DNA from: an uncultured Chromatiaceae bacterium
GTDB lineage: Bacteria; Pseudomonadota; Gammaproteobacteria; Enterobacterales; Alteromonadaceae
Reading direction: 5' to 3'
Assembly (NCBI GenBank): GCA_946481195.1
Contig: CAMLNG010000110.1
Span: 1 to 9,564 of the forward strand
Length of the DNA stretch: 9,564 nucleotides
In this document: in pieces, positions 1-6,651 of the stretch
Layout: each line of letters starts with the position of its first letter
Numbering within the stretch: the first letter of the stretch is position 1
The notes under the pieces: generated by a model
Told to the model about the DNA's origin: nothing
What the model saw: only the letters and a program-made list of their open reading frames with translations
The model's database searches: none
Position numbers and translations under genes: made by a program

Positions 1-2227
1 TTGGGGTGATACTGCCCGGATCTGTGACATCGATGACAAACATACTGTTGCCACCACGGCCCTGACCACCAATCAGCAGGCTTTTCCAGCTGCCACTGAT
101 GTACACATCCACCACCACCGGCGAGCCGTCGACGGAGAATTTGTGGCTGTAATTGGGTTCTGAATATTTTTTCAGCACATTAACAGTATCCGATGGCAGA
201 GGTGCCATCACCGCTTTGGGGATGTAGGCGAAGACTTCGACACCAGTGTCTGCGTTAAAACCATGCAACATGCCATCGTTGGAACCGACATACAGCATCG
301 GTGTGCGAGATTTGGCGGGGCCTTCAATAAAGCTGCGGTAGGTTGATGCACCCGTCCAGTTATATCTGTGATAACTCAGGTCATAAGGTGCTTCGACCAG
401 TTCTGGCGAGGAGTTCACCAAGTCACCGAGGATTTTCCCACGATTGCGGTAGATACCACCTGGATTGCGTTTTTCCAGCGTGGTGTCGCCCCGGATGTAG
501 TCCAGCACAGTACTGACATTACTCATTGCAGTTTTTTCTGCAGTAGATAAGTTGCTCCAGACAAAACTTTTTGCTGCACCACTGTCGGCACCGTACAGCA
601 GATTTCTGCTGCCATGCGCCGGGATCACATCACTGGCTTTCCAGATAGGCGTGGTGGTGTCATCGGTATCATAAGCCCACAAATCGCCACTCCATTCGCC
701 GGCGACATAACGCGCCTGATACAGATTCGATTCAGATTGCAGCGAGTTAATCGCAGTGGCGGCAATGTTGGATGAAGTGCCGATCCGCTCTGCAATGGCA
801 CTCAGCGTGTCCGCTAAGCCCTGTGAAAACGCGACCGGGTCACTGGCGGCAAAAAAGCCACCCCGGCCATTGACCGATGCATGCAACAGGTCGTCGATTT
901 TGCCCGGATCTGTATTGGTGCTGGGCCAGTTGACAGTGGCACCACTATTAATCGCATTAAAAGCGGTAGTCGGATTGACCGAACCTTGCACGCCAAAACC
1001 AACGCCAAAAGTCACCATATGTTGCCAGAATGCCGGATTCGCAGCCGAAGTCGGCACCGTATTTTCCATTTTACTTGAAGCCGACCAGCTGGCGTCTGCA
1101 TCATTTTTCCAATAATTCATTGCAATATCAGCCAGCGTATCCTGAGTATTGAAGGCAAACGGACTTTTCGGTGTATAGGTATAAGTGCGGCCTTTTGGTC
1201 CTGTGATGGTCGAACCGGCGCTATTATCATGTTCACCGCCAGTGTTGCTGTCATTGTAGTAACCATCGGTCATCAGGATGGTAAAGCTCTGACGGCATTC
1301 TAACAGCGCTGACGACGAATTCGCCGGGTCGACGCGCCATGGTTCTTCAGTTCTGTAATAGTTACCGGCACTAATTAATGCACTGCGCAGTGGCGTCCCG
1401 CCGGAATCTGGCGGTAACGCATATAACCAGTTAAAAAACGCTGTTCTGTTCGTACCACTAAATTGCCGCACACCAACTTTTGTGGCCATTTCATTGATAG
1501 AGCCATAGCCAACGCGCATTGCTGTACTCTGCTGATGAAAAGCGCTGCCGATCCCGGCTTTGGCTGCAAGTAAACGGGTGCGGTGATACGAAAACCAGTT
1601 AGCAAAGTTTTGCTGCTCTGCCGCTGTGCTCAGGCTCTTTTGGGTATAACAAGAATCGCTGTACACGCTGTTGATACAGCCAGAGGTGTAGGTGTAATAA
1701 AAAGCTGCACCGGCATTGCCACTTGGGCTTACCGCAAACACAGTTTTTGCACCGGTGTTAATGCTGCCCGCAGCCATAATGGCACGATAACCGTTCGACA
1801 AGTTCACAGTTGCCGAGGTGCTGACATACCCGTCTACTTTCGCTGCAGTGTATGAAGCCGGTCCAAAAGTACTGCCATCTGCTTTACTCGGCACCGGGTA
1901 AGTAATACTGGGGTTGTAATACAGCTTATTCAGGTATGAGGAAGCAAGATACTCCCGACCAGTCATGTCGTAGTAACACATACTCAAACCTACATAAGTA
2001 CTCTTGGAGCAGCTGCTGCTCACATTGGCATTATCTTCCAGATTTTCCGGCATCATGCCTTGCAACATGGAGCCAGAGTCATCAATCACGAAGAAAATAT
2101 TCGGGTCCACCGTCGAGCCGGTTTCCAGCGGTGCAGAGGCGATATCAATCGCGGCTTGCACCGTGCCGCTGGCCAGCACGGCACCACAAAGGGCCGATTG
2201 CCAGTGCCAATTTTTCTTTGCCATCAT
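1..2227 (-). CDS. pilY1: PilY1, type IV pilus tip adhesin/assembly factor (C-terminus beyond the window)
   Basis: Open without a stop for 742 codons and cut by the left edge. PilY1 is a secreted, tip-associated pilus protein that promotes pilus extension, adhesion and surface sensing. Residues 1-25 form a Sec signal peptide (probable cleavage after VQA). A von Willebrand A domain follows: the MIDAS triad D49-x-S51-x-S53 lies in FFVIDDSGSM, T278 in GGTPLRSAL and D321 in ILMTDGYYND. Next is the family-typical YIRGD stretch (R579-G580-D581), then RNRGKILGDLVNSSPELV. From about residue 647 (VGSNDGMLHGFNADTG) begins the PilC/PilY1 beta-propeller domain (PF05567 type). Family members usually run 1,000-1,300 residues, so the rest of the propeller and any calcium-binding loop lie outside the window. 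Two consecutive ATGs exist (2227, 2224); the second is better spaced from AGGAG. It starts 35 bases after pilX, last in the visible operon. Identification is firm. Confidence 0.96.
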   Translation of the reverse strand, partial: MMAKKNWHWQSALCGAVLASGTVQAAIDIASAPLETGSTVDPNIFFVIDDSGSMLQGMMPENLEDNANVSSSCSKSTYVGLSMCYYDMTGREYLASSYLNKLYYNPSITYPVPSKADGSTFGPASYTAAKVDGYVSTSATVNLSNGYRAIMAAGSINTGAKTVFAVSPSGNAGAAFYYTYTSGCINSVYSDSCYTQKSLSTAAEQQNFANWFSYHRTRLLAAKAGIGSAFHQQSTAMRVGYGSINEMATKVGVRQFSGTNRTAFFNWLYALPPDSGGTPLRSALISAGNYYRTEEPWRVDPANSSSALLECRQSFTILMTDGYYNDSNTGGEHDNSAGSTITGPKGRTYTYTPKSPFAFNTQDTLADIAMNYWKNDADASWSASSKMENTVPTSAANPAFWQHMVTFGVGFGVQGSVNPTTAFNAINSGATVNWPSTNTDPGKIDDLLHASVNGRGGFFAASDPVAFSQGLADTLSAIAERIGTSSNIAATAINSLQSESNLYQARYVAGEWSGDLWAYDTDDTTTPIWKASDVIPAHGSRNLLYGADSGAAKSFVWSNLSTAEKTAMSNVSTVLDYIRGDTTLEKRNPGGIYRNRGKILGDLVNSSPELVEAPYDLSYHRYNWTGASTYRSFIEGPAKSRTPMLYVGSNDGMLHGFNADTGVEVFAYIPKAVMAPLPSDTVNVLKKYSEPNYSHKFSVDGSPVVVDVYISGSWKSLLIGGQGRGGNSMFVIDVTDPGSITP

Positions 2228-2231
2228 CCTT

Positions 2232-2236
2232 CTCCT
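2232..2236 (-). promoter_or_regulatory. Ribosome binding site of pilY1
   Basis: AGGAG on the minus strand, 4 bases before the ATG at 2227 and 7 bases before the tandem ATG at 2224. It is a strong Shine-Dalgarno sequence for this operon. The spacing favours the second ATG, which would give a product one residue shorter. Confidence 0.7.
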
Positions 2237-2262
2237 GTCGACTAGGACATGTTGACGAACAG

Positions 2263-2757
2263 TTAGATCCGCCAGACCACCTGCACCACGACTGCGGCGC
2301 GGCCATTGACCGGCTGGTTGCGCACTGTGATACGGTAAGTCTGACGTTCGCACAACGGATTTTCTTTCGGTTTACAGGTCGGGTCCTGCCTGCTGGTCCA
2401 GAACCCCATATTCTCTACCAAAAACTGACCGTTATAGCTGACGCCGTTCACAGCAACCGCAAAAGTACCGGCATTGGCCCAAATCGCCGGGTTGTTCCAG
2501 CGGTCAGCGGTCCCCTGTACCGGTACCGGAATAGGCGCATTAAACCAGGCGCTGCCGGCAGCGGGAGGCAATAAGGTACTGACCTGACGTAAAGTGGCTT
2601 CTGCCACTTGCTTGGCCACTTCCCGGTCGTTCAGATTGGAGGCCATTTTTTCCTGTAAGGTGGTGCCACGCATGGCGCTGACCGCCAATAAAGTGATGGC
2701 CACCAACATCAGTAAACTCAGAACTAAGGCGATACCGCGTTGATAACTCTGCTGCAT
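2263..2757 (-). CDS. pilX: PilX-family minor pilin
   Basis: A 164-residue type IV pilus minor pilin of the PilX_N class, which helps prime pilus assembly in the inner membrane with PilV, PilW, FimU and PilY1. A short leader ends QRG (residues 6-8) for prepilin peptidase PilD. It is followed by a hydrophobic helix (residues 9-29) and the family block SAMRGTTLQEKMASNLNDRE (27-46). The usual Glu at mature position 5 is Leu here, as is common in PilX and GspK-type tip subunits. C128 and C136 near the C-terminus could form a disulfide loop. The ATG lies 10 bases after the pilW stop, with GAGG 9 bases upstream. The family call is secure; its position in the tip complex is inferred from homologues. 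Confidence 0.93.
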   Translation of the reverse strand: MQQSYQRGIALVLSLLMLVAITLLAVSAMRGTTLQEKMASNLNDREVAKQVAEATLRQVSTLLPPAAGSAWFNAPIPVPVQGTADRWNNPAIWANAGTFAVAVNGVSYNGQFLVENMGFWTSRQDPTCKPKENPLCERQTYRITVRNQPVNGRAAVVVQVVWRI

Positions 2758-2767
2758 AGTGCTGGCC

Positions 2768-3724
2768 TCAGTGGTTGCGCAGGTTTATAACCTGGGTGAA
2801 AGTCCGCAGCCCGGCGGCAACCGGCATTTTGGCATCGTTGGCCAGCGTCAGGGTTGCACGTAGCGCCACCACCTGCTCCCAGTCCGCCACTGCGTTTGCA
2901 TTAACATAATTGGCTGCGCCGCGGGACAGATACTGAATCTGTAAATTCTCGACACCGGGCAAAATCTCTTCAGTGCGCATTTGCCCCGCGACCAATGCGA
3001 CCCGATACAATGAATTACCATCGCTGTTTGTACCTACAAACCAACCGACCGTTTCCAGCGGCATCACAGTACCGGCATCTGCCGACAGACTTTGCGGAAA
3101 ATTCACACCATTGGCGCCAAAGCCAAAATTCAGCGAGGCATTGCCCGGTGCGCCAGCGCCAACCGCATGGCTGATGTTGTTGCCGGCAATCGCCGTCACC
3201 TGAAAAATCACCGCCATTTTTGAATCGCAGGCCAGCACAATGTCATTGGCGACAATGCCTGCGACGTTTTGGTTGATCACCATCGGCGGATTACCAACCA
3301 CATTGTGCGAGACAATCGAAGCACTGGTGCCGCGGCCGTACATCAGCTGAACCCCATCAGTGCCGGCCAGCGGCGGTATACCAGCACCGGCAAACTGCGG
3401 CACAGCGCCTTGTTCATGGCCACGAATGCCGGCAGTCCAAATCGCCCACCAGGCTAAAGGCGGATTTAACACGTTCACTACCCGTTGTGTGATCATATTG
3501 GCGCAACCGGAAAAACCCGCGTGCATCGCATCCCGGCTCAACAGCTGAAAACTGATTTGGCTGGCTTGCTGTGATGACATTAAACGTTGCTGCACCTGGC
3601 CGGTACGAATATTCGAGACATAAACCCCCACCACACCAGCGACCAGAAAACTCCCCAATACCAGCGCTATCATCAGTTCGGTCAGAGTAAAGCCGTGTTG
3701 CTGCCGAAGTTTTATCATCCGCAT
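2768..3724 (-). CDS. pilW: PilW, type IV pilus minor pilin
   Basis: A 318-residue minor pilin of the PilW family, an inner-membrane subunit that joins the priming/tip complex under PilY1. The 11-residue leader ends in HG, followed by the class III signal FTLTELMIALVLGSF. The peptidase site is G11/F12, with the conserved Glu at mature position 5 (E16). The transmembrane N-helix runs to about residue 36, then an amphipathic helix (QQASQISFQLLSRDAMHAGF) and a large glycine-rich globular domain typical of PilW, which is longer than most pilins. The ATG is 2 bases after the pilV stop, with AAGGA seven bases upstream inside pilV, so translation is probably coupled. The length is normal and no frameshift is seen. 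Confidence 0.95.
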   Translation of the reverse strand: MRMIKLRQQHGFTLTELMIALVLGSFLVAGVVGVYVSNIRTGQVQQRLMSSQQASQISFQLLSRDAMHAGFSGCANMITQRVVNVLNPPLAWWAIWTAGIRGHEQGAVPQFAGAGIPPLAGTDGVQLMYGRGTSASIVSHNVVGNPPMVINQNVAGIVANDIVLACDSKMAVIFQVTAIAGNNISHAVGAGAPGNASLNFGFGANGVNFPQSLSADAGTVMPLETVGWFVGTNSDGNSLYRVALVAGQMRTEEILPGVENLQIQYLSRGAANYVNANAVADWEQVVALRATLTLANDAKMPVAAGLRTFTQVINLRNH

Positions 3725-3726
3725 GG

Positions 3727-4173
3727 TTAAATCCTTACCTGCTGGCGCAGATTCATGGTGCTTAAACCGCCCACTGCGCGTGAATCATCCCAGCTCACCG
3801 TGATGGTATAAATGCGGTTGACGGCGTCATAGCTGACTTCACCGCAGCTGGTACCCGCAGTGCCAAGGGCCAGTAAAATTTCTGCTATCCATTGGCTGCG
3901 TTCGACATTCTGAATAGAGCCGGCCAGGTTGATGCTGCTGCAGGTTTTTGCCAGCACAAAAGCCCCCGCAGCCGCCAGGGCGGTATTGGCGCGGATGCGT
4001 TCTGCCATGCTGCCGGTCAGCATCACCGCCATAGTGCGCTGATGCGCACTTTGACTGTTTTTTAAATTCGTGGTCTGTAAACCGGCAACACCGAGCAGGC
4101 CAATTGCCAAGACCAACACGGCAATCAGCGTTTCCAGTAACGAAATGCCACGCTGGCTATGCAAAGTATTCAT
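3727..4173 (-). CDS. pilV: PilV, type IV pilus minor pilin
   Basis: A 148-residue minor pilin that joins PilW, PilX and FimU in the complex initiating pilus assembly. The leader is MNTLHSQRG, with the cleavage site G9/I10. The N-helix ISLLETLIAVLVLAIGLLG carries Glu at mature position 5 (E14). The following GVAGLQTTNLKNSQSAHQRT and MAERIRAN blocks are characteristic of PilV. C78 and C110 may form a disulfide. I chose the ATG at 4173: it overlaps the preceding stop as ATGA, and GGGA lies about 7 bases upstream. An in-frame TTG at 4179 would add two residues but sits too close to that sequence. The ATGA overlap implies translational coupling with the upstream pilin gene. Confidence 0.95.
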   Translation of the reverse strand: MNTLHSQRGISLLETLIAVLVLAIGLLGVAGLQTTNLKNSQSAHQRTMAVMLTGSMAERIRANTALAAAGAFVLAKTCSSINLAGSIQNVERSQWIAEILLALGTAGTSCGEVSYDAVNRIYTITVSWDDSRAVGGLSTMNLRQQVRI

Positions 4174-4739
4174 AGGCAAATCCCGTCGGTATCTGTGGTG
4201 ATTTGTTGCAGCCGGCCACCGGAATTAAACCGGACTTCATATTGATTTGGCTGCAGGGACAGGTCGGCGATACAGAGCCGGATGCTGTCACTGAGTGGTG
4301 TGTTATTACCAAAAATCCGGATCAACCCCTGCGAATTAAAGCGCAGTACATGTTGCGCACCGGCCAGGACAGAACCGGAAGTGACTATCACAGAACTGTC
4401 AGAAAACTGATTAGCGCGCAATACAGGCCCGGTTTCAGCGCCAATCGCAGCAGCTGCTGGGATCACTAACCACCCTTTCCAGCCCGTTGCTGGCGGCGCT
4501 GAACAAACCAGACTGTCGACGCTGTGACAAAACAACACATTCTGATTCAACCGGATAGCTTCGGATCGCGCAAACACCAACGCATTCTGGATCTCTCTGC
4601 TCTGGGATTCTAATTTGCTGCTGCCACTGAAGGTGGTGAGCCCGGGGCCAGCGATCACAATACCGATGGCGAGGACTATCAGGGCCACCATCAATTCAAT
4701 TAACGTAACGCCCTGTTGCAGTCGTAACGACTTCATCAT
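4170..4739 (-). CDS. GspH/FimT-family minor pilin (FimT or FimU type)
   Basis: A 189-residue pseudopilin-like minor pilin of the GspH/FimT class and the first gene of the pilus-tip operon. The leader is MMKSLRLQQG and the mature protein begins VTLIELMVALIVLAIGI, with Glu at position 5 (E15). Residue +1 is Val rather than the usual Phe. The class block SREIQNALVFARSEAIRLNQ follows. Two Cys pairs are present: C71/C79 and C156/C188. The C-terminus reads NSGGRLQQ (173-180), so the second Arg of the GRxR motif reported for DNA-binding FimT proteins is Gln here. This favours a FimU-like structural role, but FimT cannot be excluded, so no symbol is assigned. AGGA precedes two tandem ATGs (4739, 4736). 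A 108-base gap separates it from the response regulator. Confidence 0.9.
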   Translation of the reverse strand: MMKSLRLQQGVTLIELMVALIVLAIGIVIAGPGLTTFSGSSKLESQSREIQNALVFARSEAIRLNQNVLFCHSVDSLVCSAPPATGWKGWLVIPAAAAIGAETGPVLRANQFSDSSVIVTSGSVLAGAQHVLRFNSQGLIRIFGNNTPLSDSIRLCIADLSLQPNQYEVRFNSGGRLQQITTDTDGICL

Positions 4740-4805
4740 GTGGATCCTGTACGGGCATAGAACATTGACATAGTGCCAAGCTTGCCGGAAACAGTACGAA
4801 AAATC
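4740..4805 (-). promoter_or_regulatory. Probable promoter/leader region of the minor-pilin operon
   Basis: This is the start-proximal part of the only sizeable gap in the window, so a pilin-operon promoter most likely lies here. I see a weak -10-like TATGTC on the minus strand (4767-4772) and no good -35 hexamer at the right spacing. That would suit an activator-dependent promoter but is not proof. No sigma-54 GG/GC pair with correct spacing and no hairpin terminator are visible. An 8-base palindrome CAAGCTTG lies at 4776-4783. AGGA for the first pilin gene is 5 bases before its ATG. Confidence 0.3.
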
Positions 4806-4841
4806 GAACCGTATATCGGGAGAAAAGAACCGTTGGTCAGG
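4806..4841. promoter_or_regulatory. Putative LytTR/AlgR-type binding site: two 9-base direct repeats
   Basis: On the plus strand, ACCGTATAT (4808-4816) and ACCGTTGGT (4829-4837) are direct repeats 12 bases apart, a 21-base period placing them on one DNA face. The surrounding 15-mers (4806-4820, 4827-4841) agree at 11 of 15 bases, including GAACCGT. The second repeat fits the published LytTR consensus [TA][AC][CA]GTTN[AG][TG] fully and the first fits 8 of 9. CCGTTGGTC (4830-4838) differs from the AlgR site CCGTTCGTC at one base. The site begins 7 bases past the end of the LytTR regulator gene and about 70-100 bases upstream of the first pilin gene. The repeats point away from the pilin genes. 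Function is inferred. Confidence 0.5.
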
Positions 4842-4847
4842 GATTTA

Positions 4848-5579
4848 TCACAGCGGACGCTGAGAAGTCACATTCAGCAGCGCTTTGACCTGAGCCAGTT
4901 CACGCCGGCTTATTTCTGGTTGGTCCGGACAATCGCGCAACATAATCAGATGCTGACCATCTGCACCGCGGCTCAGACCACAGACCCGTTCCGCCAGAAC
5001 CAGAGTATGCCGGTGAATGCGTAGCAGCTGGTCCGGGTATCTTTCCTGCAACTGCTTTAAACTGGTTTCAGTCAGTGCTTCGCCGCCCTGATACACCAGC
5101 CGCACATATTTATCTTCGGCTTGCAGATAATACAGTTCGCTGAGCAAAATACTGCGCTGCTCAAGCCCAATCCGAAAGCTCAGCCGCGGCGCACTGGCTT
5201 TTTGTTTTTCCAGATGCACCCGGGTACTGACCCCAAGCCGCTGCAGACATTGCTGTAATGTTTCAAGACCAACAGGTTTCAGCAAATAACCAGCCGGTGT
5301 TACCTGGTACGCCGCCAACGCATGTTGCGGGTGCGCCGTGACAAAAATCACCGCCGGCGGCGGCTGATTATGACTAAGTTCTGCCGCGACACTCAATCCG
5401 TCCGCGCCAGGCATTTCTATATCGAGAAATACCAGATCCGGGTTCAGTTGTGCGCAAAGCTGAAGCGCCTGCTGGCCATTTTCCGCTTCAGCAACCATCT
5501 GATAGCCAGGCAATTGCGCTAATAACCGACTGAGCCGGCTGCGGGCCAGAGGTTCATCATCAACGATGAGTACGCGCAT
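4848..5579 (-). CDS. algR: AlgR-like LytTR response regulator
   Basis: A 243-residue two-component response regulator. The N-terminal receiver (about 1-118) has the acidic pocket D7-D8 (MRVLIVDDEPLAR), phospho-acceptor D53 in LVFLDIEMPG, T81 and K101 in LLKPV. A LytTR DNA-binding domain follows (about 133-236: LYYLQAEDKYVRLV, RIHRHTLV). Sequence and length resemble Pseudomonas AlgR throughout, including PPAVIFVTAH. AlgR activates the fimU-pilVWXY1Y2E operon in P. aeruginosa, and here the same kind of operon lies immediately downstream. Of two tandem ATGs (5582, 5579) I chose the second because GGAGG is 6 bases before it. Either start overlaps the kinase gene by about 20 bases, implying coupled translation. 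TGA is followed at once by TAA. True orthology to algR needs a tree. Confidence 0.9.
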   Translation of the reverse strand: MRVLIVDDEPLARSRLSRLLAQLPGYQMVAEAENGQQALQLCAQLNPDLVFLDIEMPGADGLSVAAELSHNQPPPAVIFVTAHPQHALAAYQVTPAGYLLKPVGLETLQQCLQRLGVSTRVHLEKQKASAPRLSFRIGLEQRSILLSELYYLQAEDKYVRLVYQGGEALTETSLKQLQERYPDQLLRIHRHTLVLAERVCGLSRGADGQHLIMLRDCPDQPEISRRELAQVKALLNVTSQRPL

Positions 5580-6651
5580 CATTGCCCTCCCCGACCAATG
5601 GCAAAGTCAGTTTCAGGCCATAACTATCCACTGTCATGGCGGCAACAAGCCGGGCCTCTTCGCCATACATCAGTTCCAGCCGGCGGCGGATATTACTCAG
5701 AGCAATACCGTTCCCCCCGGAGTGCGGTCGGCCCTGCCCCTTTGGATTATCAATTTGCAGACTGACGGCGTCAGTCCCCAACGTCAGTACCACCCGGATG
5801 AGGCCAGGTTCTGAGCGGGTTTCAATGCCATGGCGCACGGCATTTTCCAGCAAGGGTTGTAAAGTCAGGCAAGGGATTTTAATTGGCGGTAACGACGTGG
5901 GTACTTGCCAGTCGAGCTGCAGACGATATTGCAGCCGCAGTTGCTCCAGCGCCAGATAACGCCGGGCCAGTAACAAGTCTTCTTCCAGCAACACCGCAGT
6001 GTCAGAATGCAGTGCCGCACGGAACAAACTGGCCAAATCCAGCAGCGCCTGCTCCGCCTGAGCCGGCTGGCTATGAATCAGCTCGGCGGCAGTGTTCAGG
6101 CTGTTAAACAAAAAATGTGGCCGGATCCTGGCTTGCAACGCATCCAGTTCAGCCCGCGCCTGCGCATCCAGCCGCAGCCGCTGCTGCACATACAAAGTGC
6201 CCAACTGGATCCCAATGACACCCACCAGCAGGCTCATCAGCAACACCTGCAGCAAAAATGCATGGTAAGCACCAGCGCCTGGCCAGCCGGTATTTTGTAA
6301 GAATTGATGGGCGAATGTGCCGACCAGCAGACTCAGCAGCAACAACAGCAACAGGAATAACCAGGCCAGCGCCGGTGGGCTGAACTGGCGCCAATAGCGC
6401 TGAAACACACAAAGGAGCGTCAATAACGGTAACGTCACCCAATGCACAAATAAGGAAATCAGCCCAAGCCGGGACCAGAATTCAGTAGTGACGCCCGGCA
6501 CCAGCGCCAGCAAAATCGCCAGCGCCTGTGCCAGAATGATGATGCGCAGCACAGTGCCACTGCGGCAAAACTCCGGCAGTAATTGTTCTACCGGCATGCG
6601 GGGCGATGCAGCATTGCGCTGCAAATCAGCACCACGCTGCCGGCGACTCAC
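5560..6651 (-). CDS. fimS: FimS/AlgZ-like membrane histidine kinase (His_kinase, LytS-like class)
   Basis: A 363-residue sensor kinase predicted to phosphorylate the adjacent regulator. Four hydrophobic segments (about 34-54, 63-83, 95-113, 131-152) form a membrane sensor with little periplasmic mass. A linker then leads to the His_kinase motif ARIRPHFLFNSLNTAAELI with phospho-acceptor H179. ATP-binding elements are visible: N270 in LLENAVRHG, D301 in IDNPKGQG, and GGNGIALSNIRRRLELMYG. The N-terminal LLPEFCRSGTVLRIIILAQ resembles the start of Pseudomonas AlgZ/FimS. The assigned start is GTG at 6651, directly after the ispH TGA, with GGAG 9 bases upstream. An internal ATG at 6597 would remove 18 poorly conserved residues but lacks a clear ribosome site. 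The sensed signal cannot be read from the sequence. Confidence 0.88.
   Translation of the reverse strand: MSRRQRGADLQRNAASPRMPVEQLLPEFCRSGTVLRIIILAQALAILLALVPGVTTEFWSRLGLISLFVHWVTLPLLTLLCVFQRYWRQFSPPALAWLFLLLLLLLSLLVGTFAHQFLQNTGWPGAGAYHAFLLQVLLMSLLVGVIGIQLGTLYVQQRLRLDAQARAELDALQARIRPHFLFNSLNTAAELIHSQPAQAEQALLDLASLFRAALHSDTAVLLEEDLLLARRYLALEQLRLQYRLQLDWQVPTSLPPIKIPCLTLQPLLENAVRHGIETRSEPGLIRVVLTLGTDAVSLQIDNPKGQGRPHSGGNGIALSNIRRRLELMYGEEARLVAAMTVDSYGLKLTLPLVGEGNDARTHR

Noticed and set aside
1936..2574. A 212-codon open frame on the plus strand spanning the pilX/pilY1 junction
   Set aside because: It runs antisense to two well-recognised genes, its translation is low-complexity (Ser/Arg/Pro-rich) with no known motif, and it needs pilX and pilY1 to be wrong. 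It is a shadow frame.
4765..4770. TTGACA on the plus strand, a perfect -35 hexamer
   Set aside because: It points rightward into the 3' end of the response-regulator gene, where all genes run leftward, and has no partner -10 driving a plausible gene.
4776..4783. Perfect 8-base palindrome CAAGCTTG in the pilin promoter gap, considered as an operator or terminator stem
   Set aside because: It has no loop and no following U-run, the flanking bases do not extend the symmetry, and such short palindromes are common by chance.
4750..4785. Possible sigma-54 promoter based on TTGGCAC upstream of the first pilin gene
   Set aside because: The -24-like GG is present, but 12 bases downstream the required GC is AT, so the invariant -12 element is missing.
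6330..6360. CAG/CAA-rich stretch resembling a simple repeat
   Set aside because: It encodes the poly-leucine part of a kinase transmembrane helix (residues about 98-109); the repetition reflects leucine codons.
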